In this document: positions 37,201 to 44,894 of the stretch, piece by piece
Layout of the letters: every line of letters begins with the position of its first letter
Numbering within the stretch: the first letter of the stretch is position 1
Source of the DNA: Pyxidicoccus parkwaysis
GTDB lineage: Bacteria; Myxococcota; Myxococcia; Myxococcales; Myxococcaceae
DNA length: 64,000 nucleotides
Direction of reading: 5' to 3'
Assembly: GCF_017301735.1 (NCBI RefSeq)
Contig: NZ_CP071090.1
Span: 2,284,001-2,348,000, forward strand
Translations under genes and position numbers: made by a program
Notes under the pieces: model-generated
Databases searched by the model: none
The model's input: the letters and a program-made list of their open reading frames with translations, nothing else
Told to the model about the DNA's origin: nothing

Positions 37201-38100
37201 GTGGAGACACCCGGGGGCGTCTGGAGTATTCGGAAGGGGATGCGCGACGCTCTGGAACTGGATGATTGGGGCGGCACCGGCCCGGTGCTGCACCTGGCTC
37301 ACGCCAACGGCTTTCCTCCGGGCAGCTACCGCAAGCTCATCGAGTTGCTGAAGACGCGCTACCACGTCCTCACGCTGCGCACCCGGTGTCTCGTACCGGG
37401 CTCGGACCCGGCGACGCTGCGGAGCTGGACGGACCTGGCCGACGAGCTGGCCCACGCGCTGCGAGCGCGCGGACTGGAGAACGTGCTCGGCGTGGGGCAC
37501 AGCATGGGCGGCGTGGCCACGCTGCTCGCCTCCGTGAAGTCACCGGGCCTGTTCCGCGCCGTGGTGGCGCTGGACCCCGTGCTCGTCACCGGCAAGCGAC
37601 TGTGGTCGCTCCGCGTGGCGGCGCTGCTGGGCATGCGCAGCCGGATTCCGCTGGCCCGTGGCGCGCGGAAGCGCCGCGAGGTCTGGGCCTCTCGCGAGGA
37701 GGTGGCCGCCAGCTACCTGAAGAAGGGCCTCTTCCGCCGCTTCGACCCCGAGTCCTTCCAGGACTACCTCACCCACGGCCTCGTCGAAGCGCCCGGTGGC
37801 GGCCTGCGTCTGGCCATCCCCGCGGCGTGGGAGGCGCGCGTCTTCGAGACGATTCCCGTCGACATGTGGTCCGCGCTGCGCTCGGTGACGGTGCCCACGC
37901 TGGTGATACGTGGCGGCGATACGGCCACGCTCACTCCGGCGGCACTGGAGCGCGTGCGGCGCACCATCCCCGGTGTCACGACCGAGGAGCTGCCGGGCAC
38001 CACGCACCTGTTCCCGCTGGAGCAGCCGGACGCGTGCGGGCAGCGCATCCTCGCGTTCCTCGATACGCTGGACGCGCGGCCTCGTGCGTCCGTAGGGTGA
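37201..38100 (+). CDS. Alpha/beta hydrolase
   Basis: 299 residues. Canonical features: LAHANGFPPGSYRKLIELL (oxyanion region), nucleophile elbow GHSMGG, and the late TLVIRGGDTATL (acid) and GTTHLFPLEQP (His) positions. The substrate is unknown. GTG 37201 and ATG 37240 are both possible starts; a purine-rich GGAAGGGG abuts ATG 37240, while GAGG lies before GTG 37201. It is followed after 5 bp by a second alpha/beta hydrolase (38106), so they are one operon. The two share little beyond the fold motifs and probably have different substrates. Confidence 0.88.
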   Translation: METPGGVWSIRKGMRDALELDDWGGTGPVLHLAHANGFPPGSYRKLIELLKTRYHVLTLRTRCLVPGSDPATLRSWTDLADELAHALRARGLENVLGVGHSMGGVATLLASVKSPGLFRAVVALDPVLVTGKRLWSLRVAALLGMRSRIPLARGARKRREVWASREEVAASYLKKGLFRRFDPESFQDYLTHGLVEAPGGGLRLAIPAAWEARVFETIPVDMWSALRSVTVPTLVIRGGDTATLTPAALERVRRTIPGVTTEELPGTTHLFPLEQPDACGQRILAFLDTLDARPRASVG

Positions 38101-38105
38101 CGCGC

Positions 38106-38900
38106 GTGAGCACTTCCTTCGAGTCGCTGCGCCTCGAGGTTCCCGGGACGCGCGCGCACGTGGTGGGTGGACGCACGCCGGGCTCGGGGCCACTGTGGGT
38201 GTACCTGCATGGACTGGGCTGCGCGGGCAGTCGCGACTGGCCGCCGGTGGCTCGGAGCGCCGCGCTCGCGGGGCGGGCGAGCCTGTGGTTCGACCTGCTC
38301 GGCTTCGGCCAGAGCGAGCGGCCACGGGACTACAGCTACGCGTTGTCGGAGCAGGCGAGCTGGGTGGCTGCGTTCCTCGCGCGCGAAGCCCAACCGGTGG
38401 TGCTGGTGGGGCACAGCATGGGCGGCACGCTGGCGCTCCTCGTCGCGGAGGAGTTGGTGCGCGCGGGCCGTCCTCCGGTGGCCCTGCTCGTCGCCGAGCC
38501 GAACCTGCGCGCGGAGGATGCCACCGGGAGCGCCGTGGCCGCCGCGACGCCCGTGGACACCTTCGTCGCGAAGTGGCCGCAGTGGGTGGAGTCGATGTCC
38601 TCACCCATGTACCGCGAGAGCGTGAGGCTCGCGGACCCGGTGGCCTTCCACCGGAGTGCGTCTTCGCTGGTGCGAGTGGGGCAGGGCCTGATTCCGCGCC
38701 TCGCCGCGCTGCCCGTGCCGGTGAAGGGCTACATCCTCGGAGCGCTCAGCGACGAGGCGACACGGGAGACCGCACGACAGGTGGCTGAAGCGGGCATCCC
38801 CGTCGTCACCGTGGAGTCCTCCGGGCATGGCTTTTCGGAGGACAACCCCGAGGGGCTGGGACGTGCCATCGCCCGCCTCGTCGAGCCGGGCAAGGGTTGA
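38106..38900 (+). CDS. Alpha/beta hydrolase
   Basis: 264 residues from GTG 38106, 5 bp after the previous stop. Features: LHGLGCAGSRDWPPVAR (oxyanion), FDLLGFGQSERP, GHSMGGTLAL (nucleophile Ser) and ESSGHGFSEDNPEG (catalytic His). Closest in look to small esterase/haloperoxidase-like hydrolases. Its substrate cannot be told from sequence. A strong hairpin follows the stop codon. Confidence 0.88.
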   Translation: MSTSFESLRLEVPGTRAHVVGGRTPGSGPLWVYLHGLGCAGSRDWPPVARSAALAGRASLWFDLLGFGQSERPRDYSYALSEQASWVAAFLAREAQPVVLVGHSMGGTLALLVAEELVRAGRPPVALLVAEPNLRAEDATGSAVAAATPVDTFVAKWPQWVESMSSPMYRESVRLADPVAFHRSASSLVRVGQGLIPRLAALPVPVKGYILGALSDEATRETARQVAEAGIPVVTVESSGHGFSEDNPEGLGRAIARLVEPGKG

Positions 38901-38951
38901 AGCGGGGCGGGGCGACTCGACGGCATGGAGGCCGGAGTCATGAGCCCGTCC

Positions 38952-38981
38952 CGGGGCCCGGAGCAACAGCGCCGGGCCCCG
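38952..38981. terminator. Bidirectional hairpin
   Basis: A perfect 10-bp stem (CGGGGCCCGG / CCGGGCCCCG) with a 10-nt loop, between the convergent hydrolase and DUF2378 genes. Confidence 0.7.
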
Positions 38982-38992
38982 AAGAGGAACAG

Positions 38993-39607
38993 CTACACCC
39001 GGGTCCGCGACGCGCCGCCGTCGCCCGTGGCGCTGAGGGCGGCCTCGACGGGCACTTCGGACCAGCGGATGTGGAAGCTCGCGGAGGTGCCGTCGAACTC
39101 CTCGGGCACCGCCACCACGCGCCAGCCGCCGCACAGCTCCACCGCGCGAGCCAGCAGGCCCGAGGCGAAGGTGGGCAGGTCCGCCAGCACGTCATTCATC
39201 CGCAACTCCACCGACGTGGGGCCGCGCTCGACGATGTCCACTTCGCTGAAGTTGTTGCCGGCCCGGAAGCCCATCGCCGCGCGCAGCAGCATGCGCCGGG
39301 GTCCCGCAAGCCTCACCACGCCCAGCAGCGCCCGGCCGAAGAACGTCCCGAAGTAGGCGTCCATGAAGCGCTCGCCCAGCGAGTAGTAGGCCGCCTCCGC
39401 GGGAACGCCCCCGTAGACGTGACCGGCGGCGATGCGGAGGAACTCCTTCCATTGCTCCAAGGTGTAGGTCCGCTCCAGCTTCTGCTCCAGGTCCAACCCC
39501 GCCCGGCGCAGGTGCTCACGGCACGCCGGGGTGAGTCGGTTCTCCAGAGCGCGCACGAAGAGCGCGTCGACCGTTTGAGTGAAAACAAGCTTCTCGGAAG
39601 AAGTCAT
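38993..39607 (-). CDS. DUF2378 family protein (TIGR02265, myxobacterial)
   Basis: 204 residues from ATG 39607. Family pattern: LVFTQTVDALFVRALENRLTP, YGGVPAEAAYYSLGERFMDAYFGTFFGRALL, LRAAMGFRAGNNFSEV and the closing VELCGGWRV. This family is a large paralogous set largely confined to myxobacteria; its function is unknown, though members are often near signalling genes. Its presence is good taxonomic evidence. It is a single gene, with an upstream minus-strand TATAGG hexamer about 12 bp before the ATG. Confidence 0.9.
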   Translation of the reverse strand: MTSSEKLVFTQTVDALFVRALENRLTPACREHLRRAGLDLEQKLERTYTLEQWKEFLRIAAGHVYGGVPAEAAYYSLGERFMDAYFGTFFGRALLGVVRLAGPRRMLLRAAMGFRAGNNFSEVDIVERGPTSVELRMNDVLADLPTFASGLLARAVELCGGWRVVAVPEEFDGTSASFHIRWSEVPVEAALSATGDGGASRTRV

Positions 39608-39688
39608 AGAGGACCACCTATACAACGCCAGGGCTGTGAGATGCTCGCCCACCCTTGAATCTGCGTTCAGTGCGCCTGTCTGCGAGTG

Positions 39689-40714
39689 TCAGGAAGGTTG
39701 CGTCCTGCGCACCCGCCGTGAAGCCCTGGAAGGTAGGGCGCCGGTGACACCGGCCGCGCGAGCCACCGCGCTCCGTAACCACCGGTGGGCCGGGTCGCCA
39801 TCGAACCGCTCGTGCCACACCTGCACGACGTCGAAGGAGCGGAGCGCGAGGGGTGGTGGGAGGACCCGCAGGGGCCAGGCCCCCTTGCCACTGAAGCTCT
39901 CCACCAGACGACGCGGTGCGGTAAGGATGTGGTCCGAGTGCACCACCGCCAGCGGCGCGGTGAGGAAGTACGGCAGCCGCAGGGCAATCCGCCGCGAGCG
40001 CCCCATGGCCGCCAGCGCGGTGTCCACCGCTCCGGCCCCCTCGCCCCGGGGACTGATGAGCACGTGAGGCAGGCGCAGGTACGTCTCCAAATCCAGCCCC
40101 TTCCGGATGGCGGGGTGGCCCTCGCGCACCACGCAGACGAAGTCCTCGCGGTAGAGCTTCTGCTGCCGCAGCGACAGCGACGAGTCCGGGAAGGCGGCTA
40201 CGCACAGGTCCACGTCGCCGCTCTCCATGAGGGGAGTGGCCTGGTCAGGGACGAGGTGCTTGACGACGAGGTCCACGTGCGGGGCCTCGGCGCTGAGCAC
40301 TACGAGCAGCTCCGGCAGCAGCGTGGCGGCGAAGTAGTCCCCCGTGGCCAGCGTGAAGCGGCGCCGGGCGGTGGCGGGCTCGAAGACGGGCTCGTTGCGC
40401 AGGGCGCGCTGCAGCTCCAGCAGCCCCCGGTGCAGCGGCGCGGCGAGCTGCTCCGCGCGGGGCGTGCGCACCATGCCGCCGCGTCCCCGGATGAGCAGCG
40501 CGTCGCCCAACAGCTCGCGGAGCTGCCGCAGCGAGTGGCTCATGGCGGACTGGGTGACGCCCACCTTCGTCGCGGCGCGGGTGACGTTGGCCTCGGAGAG
40601 CAGCGCGTCCAGCGCCACCACGAGGTTGAGGTTGATGCCGGACAGGCTCGCCGGGGCGGGCTCGGGCGGCGTGGGGGCGGGCGCGCGGGCGCGGCGGTCA
40701 TGAACAGGGCTCAT
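39689..40714 (-). CDS. LysR family transcriptional regulator
   Basis: About 341 residues from ATG 40714. The HTH is typical: LVVALDALLSEANVTRAATKVGVTQSAMSHSLRQLRELLGDALLIR. The effector domain includes LATGDYFAATLLPELLVVLSAEAP and DLCVAAFPD. The N terminus before the HTH is longer than usual and Pro/Ala-rich, so the true start could be further in; ATG 40744 is also in frame. It is divergent from an NmrA-like gene, the classic LysR-target layout, and a 16-bp palindrome covers the 40714 start codon. Likely controls the NmrA-like gene and itself. Confidence 0.9.
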   Translation of the reverse strand: MSPVHDRRARAPAPTPPEPAPASLSGINLNLVVALDALLSEANVTRAATKVGVTQSAMSHSLRQLRELLGDALLIRGRGGMVRTPRAEQLAAPLHRGLLELQRALRNEPVFEPATARRRFTLATGDYFAATLLPELLVVLSAEAPHVDLVVKHLVPDQATPLMESGDVDLCVAAFPDSSLSLRQQKLYREDFVCVVREGHPAIRKGLDLETYLRLPHVLISPRGEGAGAVDTALAAMGRSRRIALRLPYFLTAPLAVVHSDHILTAPRRLVESFSGKGAWPLRVLPPPLALRSFDVVQVWHERFDGDPAHRWLRSAVARAAGVTGALPSRASRRVRRTQPS

Positions 40715-40725
40715 GTGCACATGAG
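40710..40725. promoter_or_regulatory. 16-bp perfect palindrome, candidate LysR site
   Basis: CTCATGTGCACATGAG is a perfect inverted repeat and contains a T-N11-A core (TCATGTGCACATGA), the usual LysR recognition layout. It overlaps the LysR start codon at 40712-40714 and lies about 70 bp upstream of the divergent NmrA-like gene. Confidence 0.6.
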
Positions 40726-40795
40726 TAACATGCAGTGGCCTCATGCTGGCAGCGGGAGCACGTTACGCCCATCTCGACGTTCCCGGAGGCATTCC

Positions 40796-41695
40796 ATGAG
40801 CATCGTCATCAACACTCCCAATGGGCAGATTGGCCGTCCCCTGTCGCTGCGTCTGCTGGAGGCGGGCCGCTCGCTCACCGTCATCAGCCGCACGGCGGAC
40901 AAGGTGGCGGACCTGGTGAAGCGCGGCGCGAAGCTGGTGGAGGGCTCCACCGACGACGCCGCGGTGTTGGACCGGGCGCTGGCGGGTGCGGAGTCGCTGT
41001 TCTGGCTGACGCCGCCGGCCCACCGTCCGGACTTCATCGCCTGGGCGGAGGAGACGGCGCGCACGGCCGCGAAGGCGGTGAAGAAGCACGGCGTGAAGCG
41101 CGTGGTGGTGCTGTCCAGCGTGGGCGCGCAGCACGGCCATGGCACGGGCCCGGTGGGCGCGCTGCTCGCCGTGGAGGAGGCGTTCAAGGCCGTGTGCCCG
41201 GACGTCACGATTCTTCGGCCCGGGTTCTTCATGGAGAACTTCCTGCGAGACCTCGGGACGGTGGCGAAGACGGGCTCTCTGTTCATGCCCATGCCGCGTG
41301 ACAAGCGCGTGCCCATGGTGGCGGTGGCGGACATCGCCGCCAAGTCGGCCCAGGTGCTGCTGGACGCGGGCTGGAAGGGGCACCGCTACGTGGGCATCCA
41401 GGGCCCGGCGCACGTCGCGTACGGGGAGCTGGAGTCCATCTTCACCGAGGCGCTCGGCCGCCCCATCCGCTACGTGCAGGTGGGAATGGACGATGTGCGC
41501 AAGGGCATGAGCGGCGCGGGCATGCCGGCGTGGATGGTGGACATGTTCGCGGAGATGTACGGCGCCGTCATCGACGGCCGCATGGACCCCGCCGAGCCGC
41601 GCACGCCGGAGACCACCACGCCCACCTCGCTGGCGCAGTGGGCGCGCGAGGTGCTCAAGCCCGCGCTGGAGAAGGCCGCCGCGGCCGCCGCCTGA
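40796..41695 (+). CDS. NmrA-like NAD(P)-binding oxidoreductase
   Basis: 299 residues. Atypical SDR: MSIVINTPNGQIGRPLSLRLLEAG (a G-x-x-x-G variant with NGQIG), VISRTADKVADL, FWLTPPAHRPD, VVVLSSVGAQHGHGTG, TILRPGFFMENFLRDL and MVAVADIAAKSAQVLLD. The FMENF and VADIA blocks are typical of the NmrA/quinone-oxidoreductase group. Ala-rich C terminus. GGAGG lies 7 bp upstream of ATG. It is divergent from a LysR regulator, so it is probably its target. Confidence 0.9.
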   Translation: MSIVINTPNGQIGRPLSLRLLEAGRSLTVISRTADKVADLVKRGAKLVEGSTDDAAVLDRALAGAESLFWLTPPAHRPDFIAWAEETARTAAKAVKKHGVKRVVVLSSVGAQHGHGTGPVGALLAVEEAFKAVCPDVTILRPGFFMENFLRDLGTVAKTGSLFMPMPRDKRVPMVAVADIAAKSAQVLLDAGWKGHRYVGIQGPAHVAYGELESIFTEALGRPIRYVQVGMDDVRKGMSGAGMPAWMVDMFAEMYGAVIDGRMDPAEPRTPETTTPTSLAQWAREVLKPALEKAAAAAA

Positions 41696-41719
41696 GGCGC
41701 TTCACGCTTCTTCATATTT

Positions 41720-41779
41720 CCCTCACACGGGTTCATTCCGGCTCCGGCGCGCCGGTGCGAGGATGCTCCGTGTGAAGGG
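41720..41779. other. Nested inverted repeats between NmrA-like and SIP genes
   Basis: Outer arms CCCTCACACGG (41720-41730) and CCGTGTGAAGGG (41768-41779) pair with one bulge. Inside them lies CCGGCGCGCCGG (41744-41755), a perfect 12-bp palindrome. It may be a terminator, an operator for the next gene, or both. Confidence 0.5.
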
Positions 41780-41810
41780 AGGGCGAGCGCCTTCCCGGGA
41801 GTGACTCGGA

Positions 41811-42530
41811 ATGGCGTCAGGGAAGGCGTTTCTCGGGAGCGTGCTGGGGCGGTTCCTGTTCCGCGAGGCGACGGTGGATCAGGTGCGCGACGTCTCGCCG
41901 CGCTTCCGCTGGATGGAGCTGGTGGGCGCGGGGCTGCGCGACGTGCACTGGAACGCGGGGGACAAGGTGCAGGTGTTCCTCCCGGGCCTGGGGATGCGGA
42001 CGTACACGCCGCTGGCGTGGGACGCGGTGAGAGGGGCTACGCAGTTGCTGGTGTATCTGCACGGCAACAGCCCCGGCGCGGAGTGGGGCCGCAACGTGCG
42101 AGTGGGGGACCGCTGCCAGTTCATGGGGCCGCGAGGCTCACTGCCGCTCGCGGCCCTCCAGGGGCCCGTGGTGCTGTTCGGCGACGAGACATCCTTCGCC
42201 GTGGCCCACTCGCTGCGCAACCTGCGCGCGGGCGTGGGCGGCGTCGAGCAGGTGTTCGAGGTCTCCTCCCGGGCCGAGTCCGATGGGGTGCTGAAGGAGT
42301 TCCATTTGTCGGGCAGCGCCGTCATCGAGCGGACGCCCGACGAGGCGCACCTGACCGCGGTGGCGGAGCGACTGCGCGTGGCCCTGCAGCAGCGGCCGGG
42401 AGCGAACCTCGTCATGACGGGGAGGGCGCAGGCCATCCAGGCGCTGCGCTCGCGGCTCCGGGCGGACGGGGTGGGCGGGGCGCAGAAGGTGAAGGCGTAC
42501 TGGTCGGCGGGGAAGAGCGGGCTCGACTGA
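41811..42530 (+). CDS. Siderophore-interacting (FAD-binding) protein
   Basis: 239 residues. Matches the SIP family of flavin reductases that release iron from ferric siderophores in the cytoplasm: RFRWMELVGAG, RTYTPLAWD (the FAD-binding R-x-Y-[TS] motif), VYLHGNSPGAEWGRNVRVGD, GPRGSLPLA and VLFGDETSFAVAHSLRNL, with LVMTGRAQAIQALRSRLR and KAYWSAGKSG at the end. Stands alone, 115 bp after the NmrA-like gene; no siderophore synthesis gene is near. Whether it truly handles siderophores here or is another flavin-linked reductase is open. Confidence 0.88.
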   Translation: MASGKAFLGSVLGRFLFREATVDQVRDVSPRFRWMELVGAGLRDVHWNAGDKVQVFLPGLGMRTYTPLAWDAVRGATQLLVYLHGNSPGAEWGRNVRVGDRCQFMGPRGSLPLAALQGPVVLFGDETSFAVAHSLRNLRAGVGGVEQVFEVSSRAESDGVLKEFHLSGSAVIERTPDEAHLTAVAERLRVALQQRPGANLVMTGRAQAIQALRSRLRADGVGGAQKVKAYWSAGKSGLD

Positions 42531-42582
42531 TTCACGCCAGGGGTGGTCCGTAGGTCCTCCACGCTGCGAAGGGAGCTTCACC

Positions 42583-42864
42583 GTGCCTCAGGAGCAACTC
42601 GTCGAGACGTTCGGCCAGGAGTGGAATGCGGCGTCTGTCGCCCTGCGGTCGGGGCAGCGCGGGCTCGCAATGTTGCACCTCATTCATGCGCATCAACTGG
42701 GGCAGGGGACGGCGCGCCTGCACGCGCTGAGTCACCTCGGCTTCATGCGTGTCGCGTTGCAGAGCCGAGCGTTTCGAGCGGCCGGACAGCAGTTCATGCT
42801 CATGCTGGGCGCCCTCCTGTTCACCGGGACCTGGACCGAGTCGCCGGAGTCAGGCCTCGGCTGA
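42583..42864 (+). CDS. Small DUF3703-like protein
   Basis: 93 residues from GTG 42583 (AAGGGAG upstream). The helical pattern AMLHLIHAHQLGQGTARLHALSHLGFMRVAL, then the AAGQQFMLMLGALLFTGTW segment, resembles DUF3703 (H-x-L-x-R-A-H-x-L-G-Q). Function unknown. It starts 52 bp after the SIP gene, on the same strand, so may be in its operon. Confidence 0.7.
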   Translation: MPQEQLVETFGQEWNAASVALRSGQRGLAMLHLIHAHQLGQGTARLHALSHLGFMRVALQSRAFRAAGQQFMLMLGALLFTGTWTESPESGLG

Positions 42865-42870
42865 TGGGGT

Positions 42871-42886
42871 CGGGCTCCGAAGCCCG
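42871..42886. terminator. Hairpin between convergent genes
   Basis: CGGGCT / AGCCCG stem with a CCGA loop, between the small DUF3703-like gene and the convergent 42912-43943 gene. Short but well placed. Confidence 0.5.
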
Positions 42887-42911
42887 GGCCCCCGATGAAC
42901 GTTGAGCGGCG

Positions 42912-43943
42912 TCAGCGCACCGCGTGCGTCGTCCACGTGGAGCCGTCGAGGGTCGACGCGAGCACGTGGCTTCCCGCCAGCCAGAGGCGGCCGCCTCCCG
43001 AGGCCAGCCTGCCCACCGTGGCGTACCGGCCGATGGAGTCCTCGAGGGGGATGGCACAGCGCTCGAAGCCGGAGGGGCCCAGGCGGTAGACGCGCTCCGC
43101 GTCCGCCACGTAGAGGCTGTCACCAAACCGTTCAGCGGAATGGATGGGGCCCACGCGCCCGACGACGCGGCAGCCCTCTCCCGTCCCGGCGATGACATCG
43201 CCTTTCGTCGTGCCCGCGATGACCTCGCCGGACGGGAAGCAGCGGAGGAACACCACCTCGCCGCCCAGGTACGGATGCACGTCGCGCCAGCCGTCGTCCG
43301 CGTGCATCCAGAGGCCCTTGCCTCCGGCATAGAGGAAGCGCGTCCCGTCCGCACCGAGGCAACCCTCCAGCGCGAGCACGCGCCCGGGGACCTGTCCCAG
43401 CGAGTGCGTCCACGTCATGGCACCGTCGCCACGCACGAGCAGGCCCACCTCGGAGGAGCTGTCGGAGTTGTACGAACGGCGGCCGCCGAGCACGACGTCC
43501 GCGCCAATGAAGCACGCGCGCGTCTCGAAGAGCCCGGTTGGAAGTCCCTGATACTCGAAGCTCTTCCAGTGGCCGTTCTCTCGAATGGCCGCGAAGAAGG
43601 CCGAGTTGCCGTACGACAGCAGCGCGCCGAGGTTGCCCGAGTCCAGGTGGCACAGCGTTTCGACGGTTCCCGAGCCCGGCAGTTCCTCCAGGGTCCACGT
43701 GCCGTTGGTGCACAGCGCCACGTGCTGGAACGCGTCCACCTCGAAGGAGACATCGTCGGGATCGAAGTCGGAGTCGATGAGGGACCGATACGTGTCGGAG
43801 TCGCAGGGCTCGCGCCACTCCTCGACGGGGCCGGGGCCGCCACCGTGGTCACCGTCCGGATGCGGATGGCTGACGACCAGCGCCAGGTTGCGCTCATCGG
43901 TGAAACAGCCGCTGTGCACGACACCGCGGAATGCGTTCTCCAC
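42912..43943 (-). CDS. Hypothetical protein with beta-propeller-like repeats
   Basis: 343 residues, no signal peptide. After an Asp/Pro/Glu-rich N terminus (HPHPDGDHGGGPGP), the protein is a series of ~45-residue beta-rich segments (WTLEELPGSGTVETLCHLDSG, WKSFEYQGLPTG, WTHSLGQVPGRVLALEG, WRDVHPYLGGEVVFLRCFPSG, WTTHAVR) consistent with blades of a propeller. It has no catalytic motif. GTG 43943 is the first start in frame. Next to a secreted protein gene on the same strand (43999-44709), 55 bp apart. Function unknown. Confidence 0.72.
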   Translation of the reverse strand: MENAFRGVVHSGCFTDERNLALVVSHPHPDGDHGGGPGPVEEWREPCDSDTYRSLIDSDFDPDDVSFEVDAFQHVALCTNGTWTLEELPGSGTVETLCHLDSGNLGALLSYGNSAFFAAIRENGHWKSFEYQGLPTGLFETRACFIGADVVLGGRRSYNSDSSSEVGLLVRGDGAMTWTHSLGQVPGRVLALEGCLGADGTRFLYAGGKGLWMHADDGWRDVHPYLGGEVVFLRCFPSGEVIAGTTKGDVIAGTGEGCRVVGRVGPIHSAERFGDSLYVADAERVYRLGPSGFERCAIPLEDSIGRYATVGRLASGGGRLWLAGSHVLASTLDGSTWTTHAVR

Positions 43944-43998
43944 GTGGGCCTCTGGGGTGTTCGTGTCGAAGGAGGTGCTTCACCAGGCGCAGCGCCTG

Positions 43999-44709
43999 TC
44001 AGTGAGCGCCGGCACCTGCAGGTTGCGAGAGCCAGGCCATGAACTGGTTTGAAGCCACGCGCTGCCGACCCTTGATGAACTTATCCGTCAGGACCACGAA
44101 CACGCGTCCCGTGTCATCCAGCTTGCCGATTGAAAACTCGAACGCGCGCGCGTCGCCCTTGTTCAGGTCCGCAGCCTCGTGGAACCACGTCGTGCCGCTC
44201 CACACGCCGAACTTCGCCCGCTGGGATTTCACGACCTTGGGCTGAACGACAATCTCGTTGCCGGTCAGCTTGCCTGAGGAATCAATCGAGATGGCATTGA
44301 GGAAGTCATGGGGTGGGGCTGCCTGGAAACGCGTCACGCCCTTCTCCGTCGTCACCCTCACGTCCGTCGTGGTGAGGCTCATCATCGTGGGCTGCTGGTA
44401 GGCCTTGAGCAGTGCCGCATACTCCGCCTCGCTCAAGCCCATTTCAGGAGTGTACGGAAGGGGCTCTCCCGGTTTCAGGTTGAGCTTGGACATGTAGTCC
44501 TGGAACCACTCATGCTTGGCGGCGACGCTGCGTGCCAGGGTCTCATGTGCCTTCCCCAATTCCTTGGGGATGCCCATGGTGAACGTTTCGGCACGGTAGG
44601 AGCCGGCAGGCAGCTCGCGAGTGAGAAAGCCGCGCGAGCCCGAGGCTACAGCAGTGCCACCCGCTGCGAGGAAGACGAGCACTGCGGCCAGATGCGACGA
44701 GCGGAGCAT
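43999..44709 (-). CDS. Secreted hypothetical protein
   Basis: 236 residues with a clear signal peptide (LAAVLVFLAAGGTAVASG). The mature part has a helix-rich N-terminal region (KELGKAHETLARSVAAKHEWFQDYMSKLNL) and a beta-rich C-terminal half (WSGTTWFHEAADLNKGDARAFEFSIGKLDDTGRVFVVLTDKFIKG). No lipobox and no enzymatic motif. I do not recognise the family. It probably acts in the periplasm or outside the cell. Confidence 0.78.
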   Translation of the reverse strand: MLRSSHLAAVLVFLAAGGTAVASGSRGFLTRELPAGSYRAETFTMGIPKELGKAHETLARSVAAKHEWFQDYMSKLNLKPGEPLPYTPEMGLSEAEYAALLKAYQQPTMMSLTTTDVRVTTEKGVTRFQAAPPHDFLNAISIDSSGKLTGNEIVVQPKVVKSQRAKFGVWSGTTWFHEAADLNKGDARAFEFSIGKLDDTGRVFVVLTDKFIKGRQRVASNQFMAWLSQPAGAGAH

Positions 44710-44894
44710 GAAAGCCTCGGTTCAGGGGGCCACTGACACCTAACAGACGTCCTGTTCCACTCTCAAGCAGCCCAGGTTGTCGCGTTTCTTCGCGACCGTG
44801 ACGCACGCAGGACGCGGCAAGCCACTGATGGCTGTCACACGCAAGGAACGACAAAGGCATTGCGCGCGAGCGGGCGCCGCTTCAAGACGTGCGC

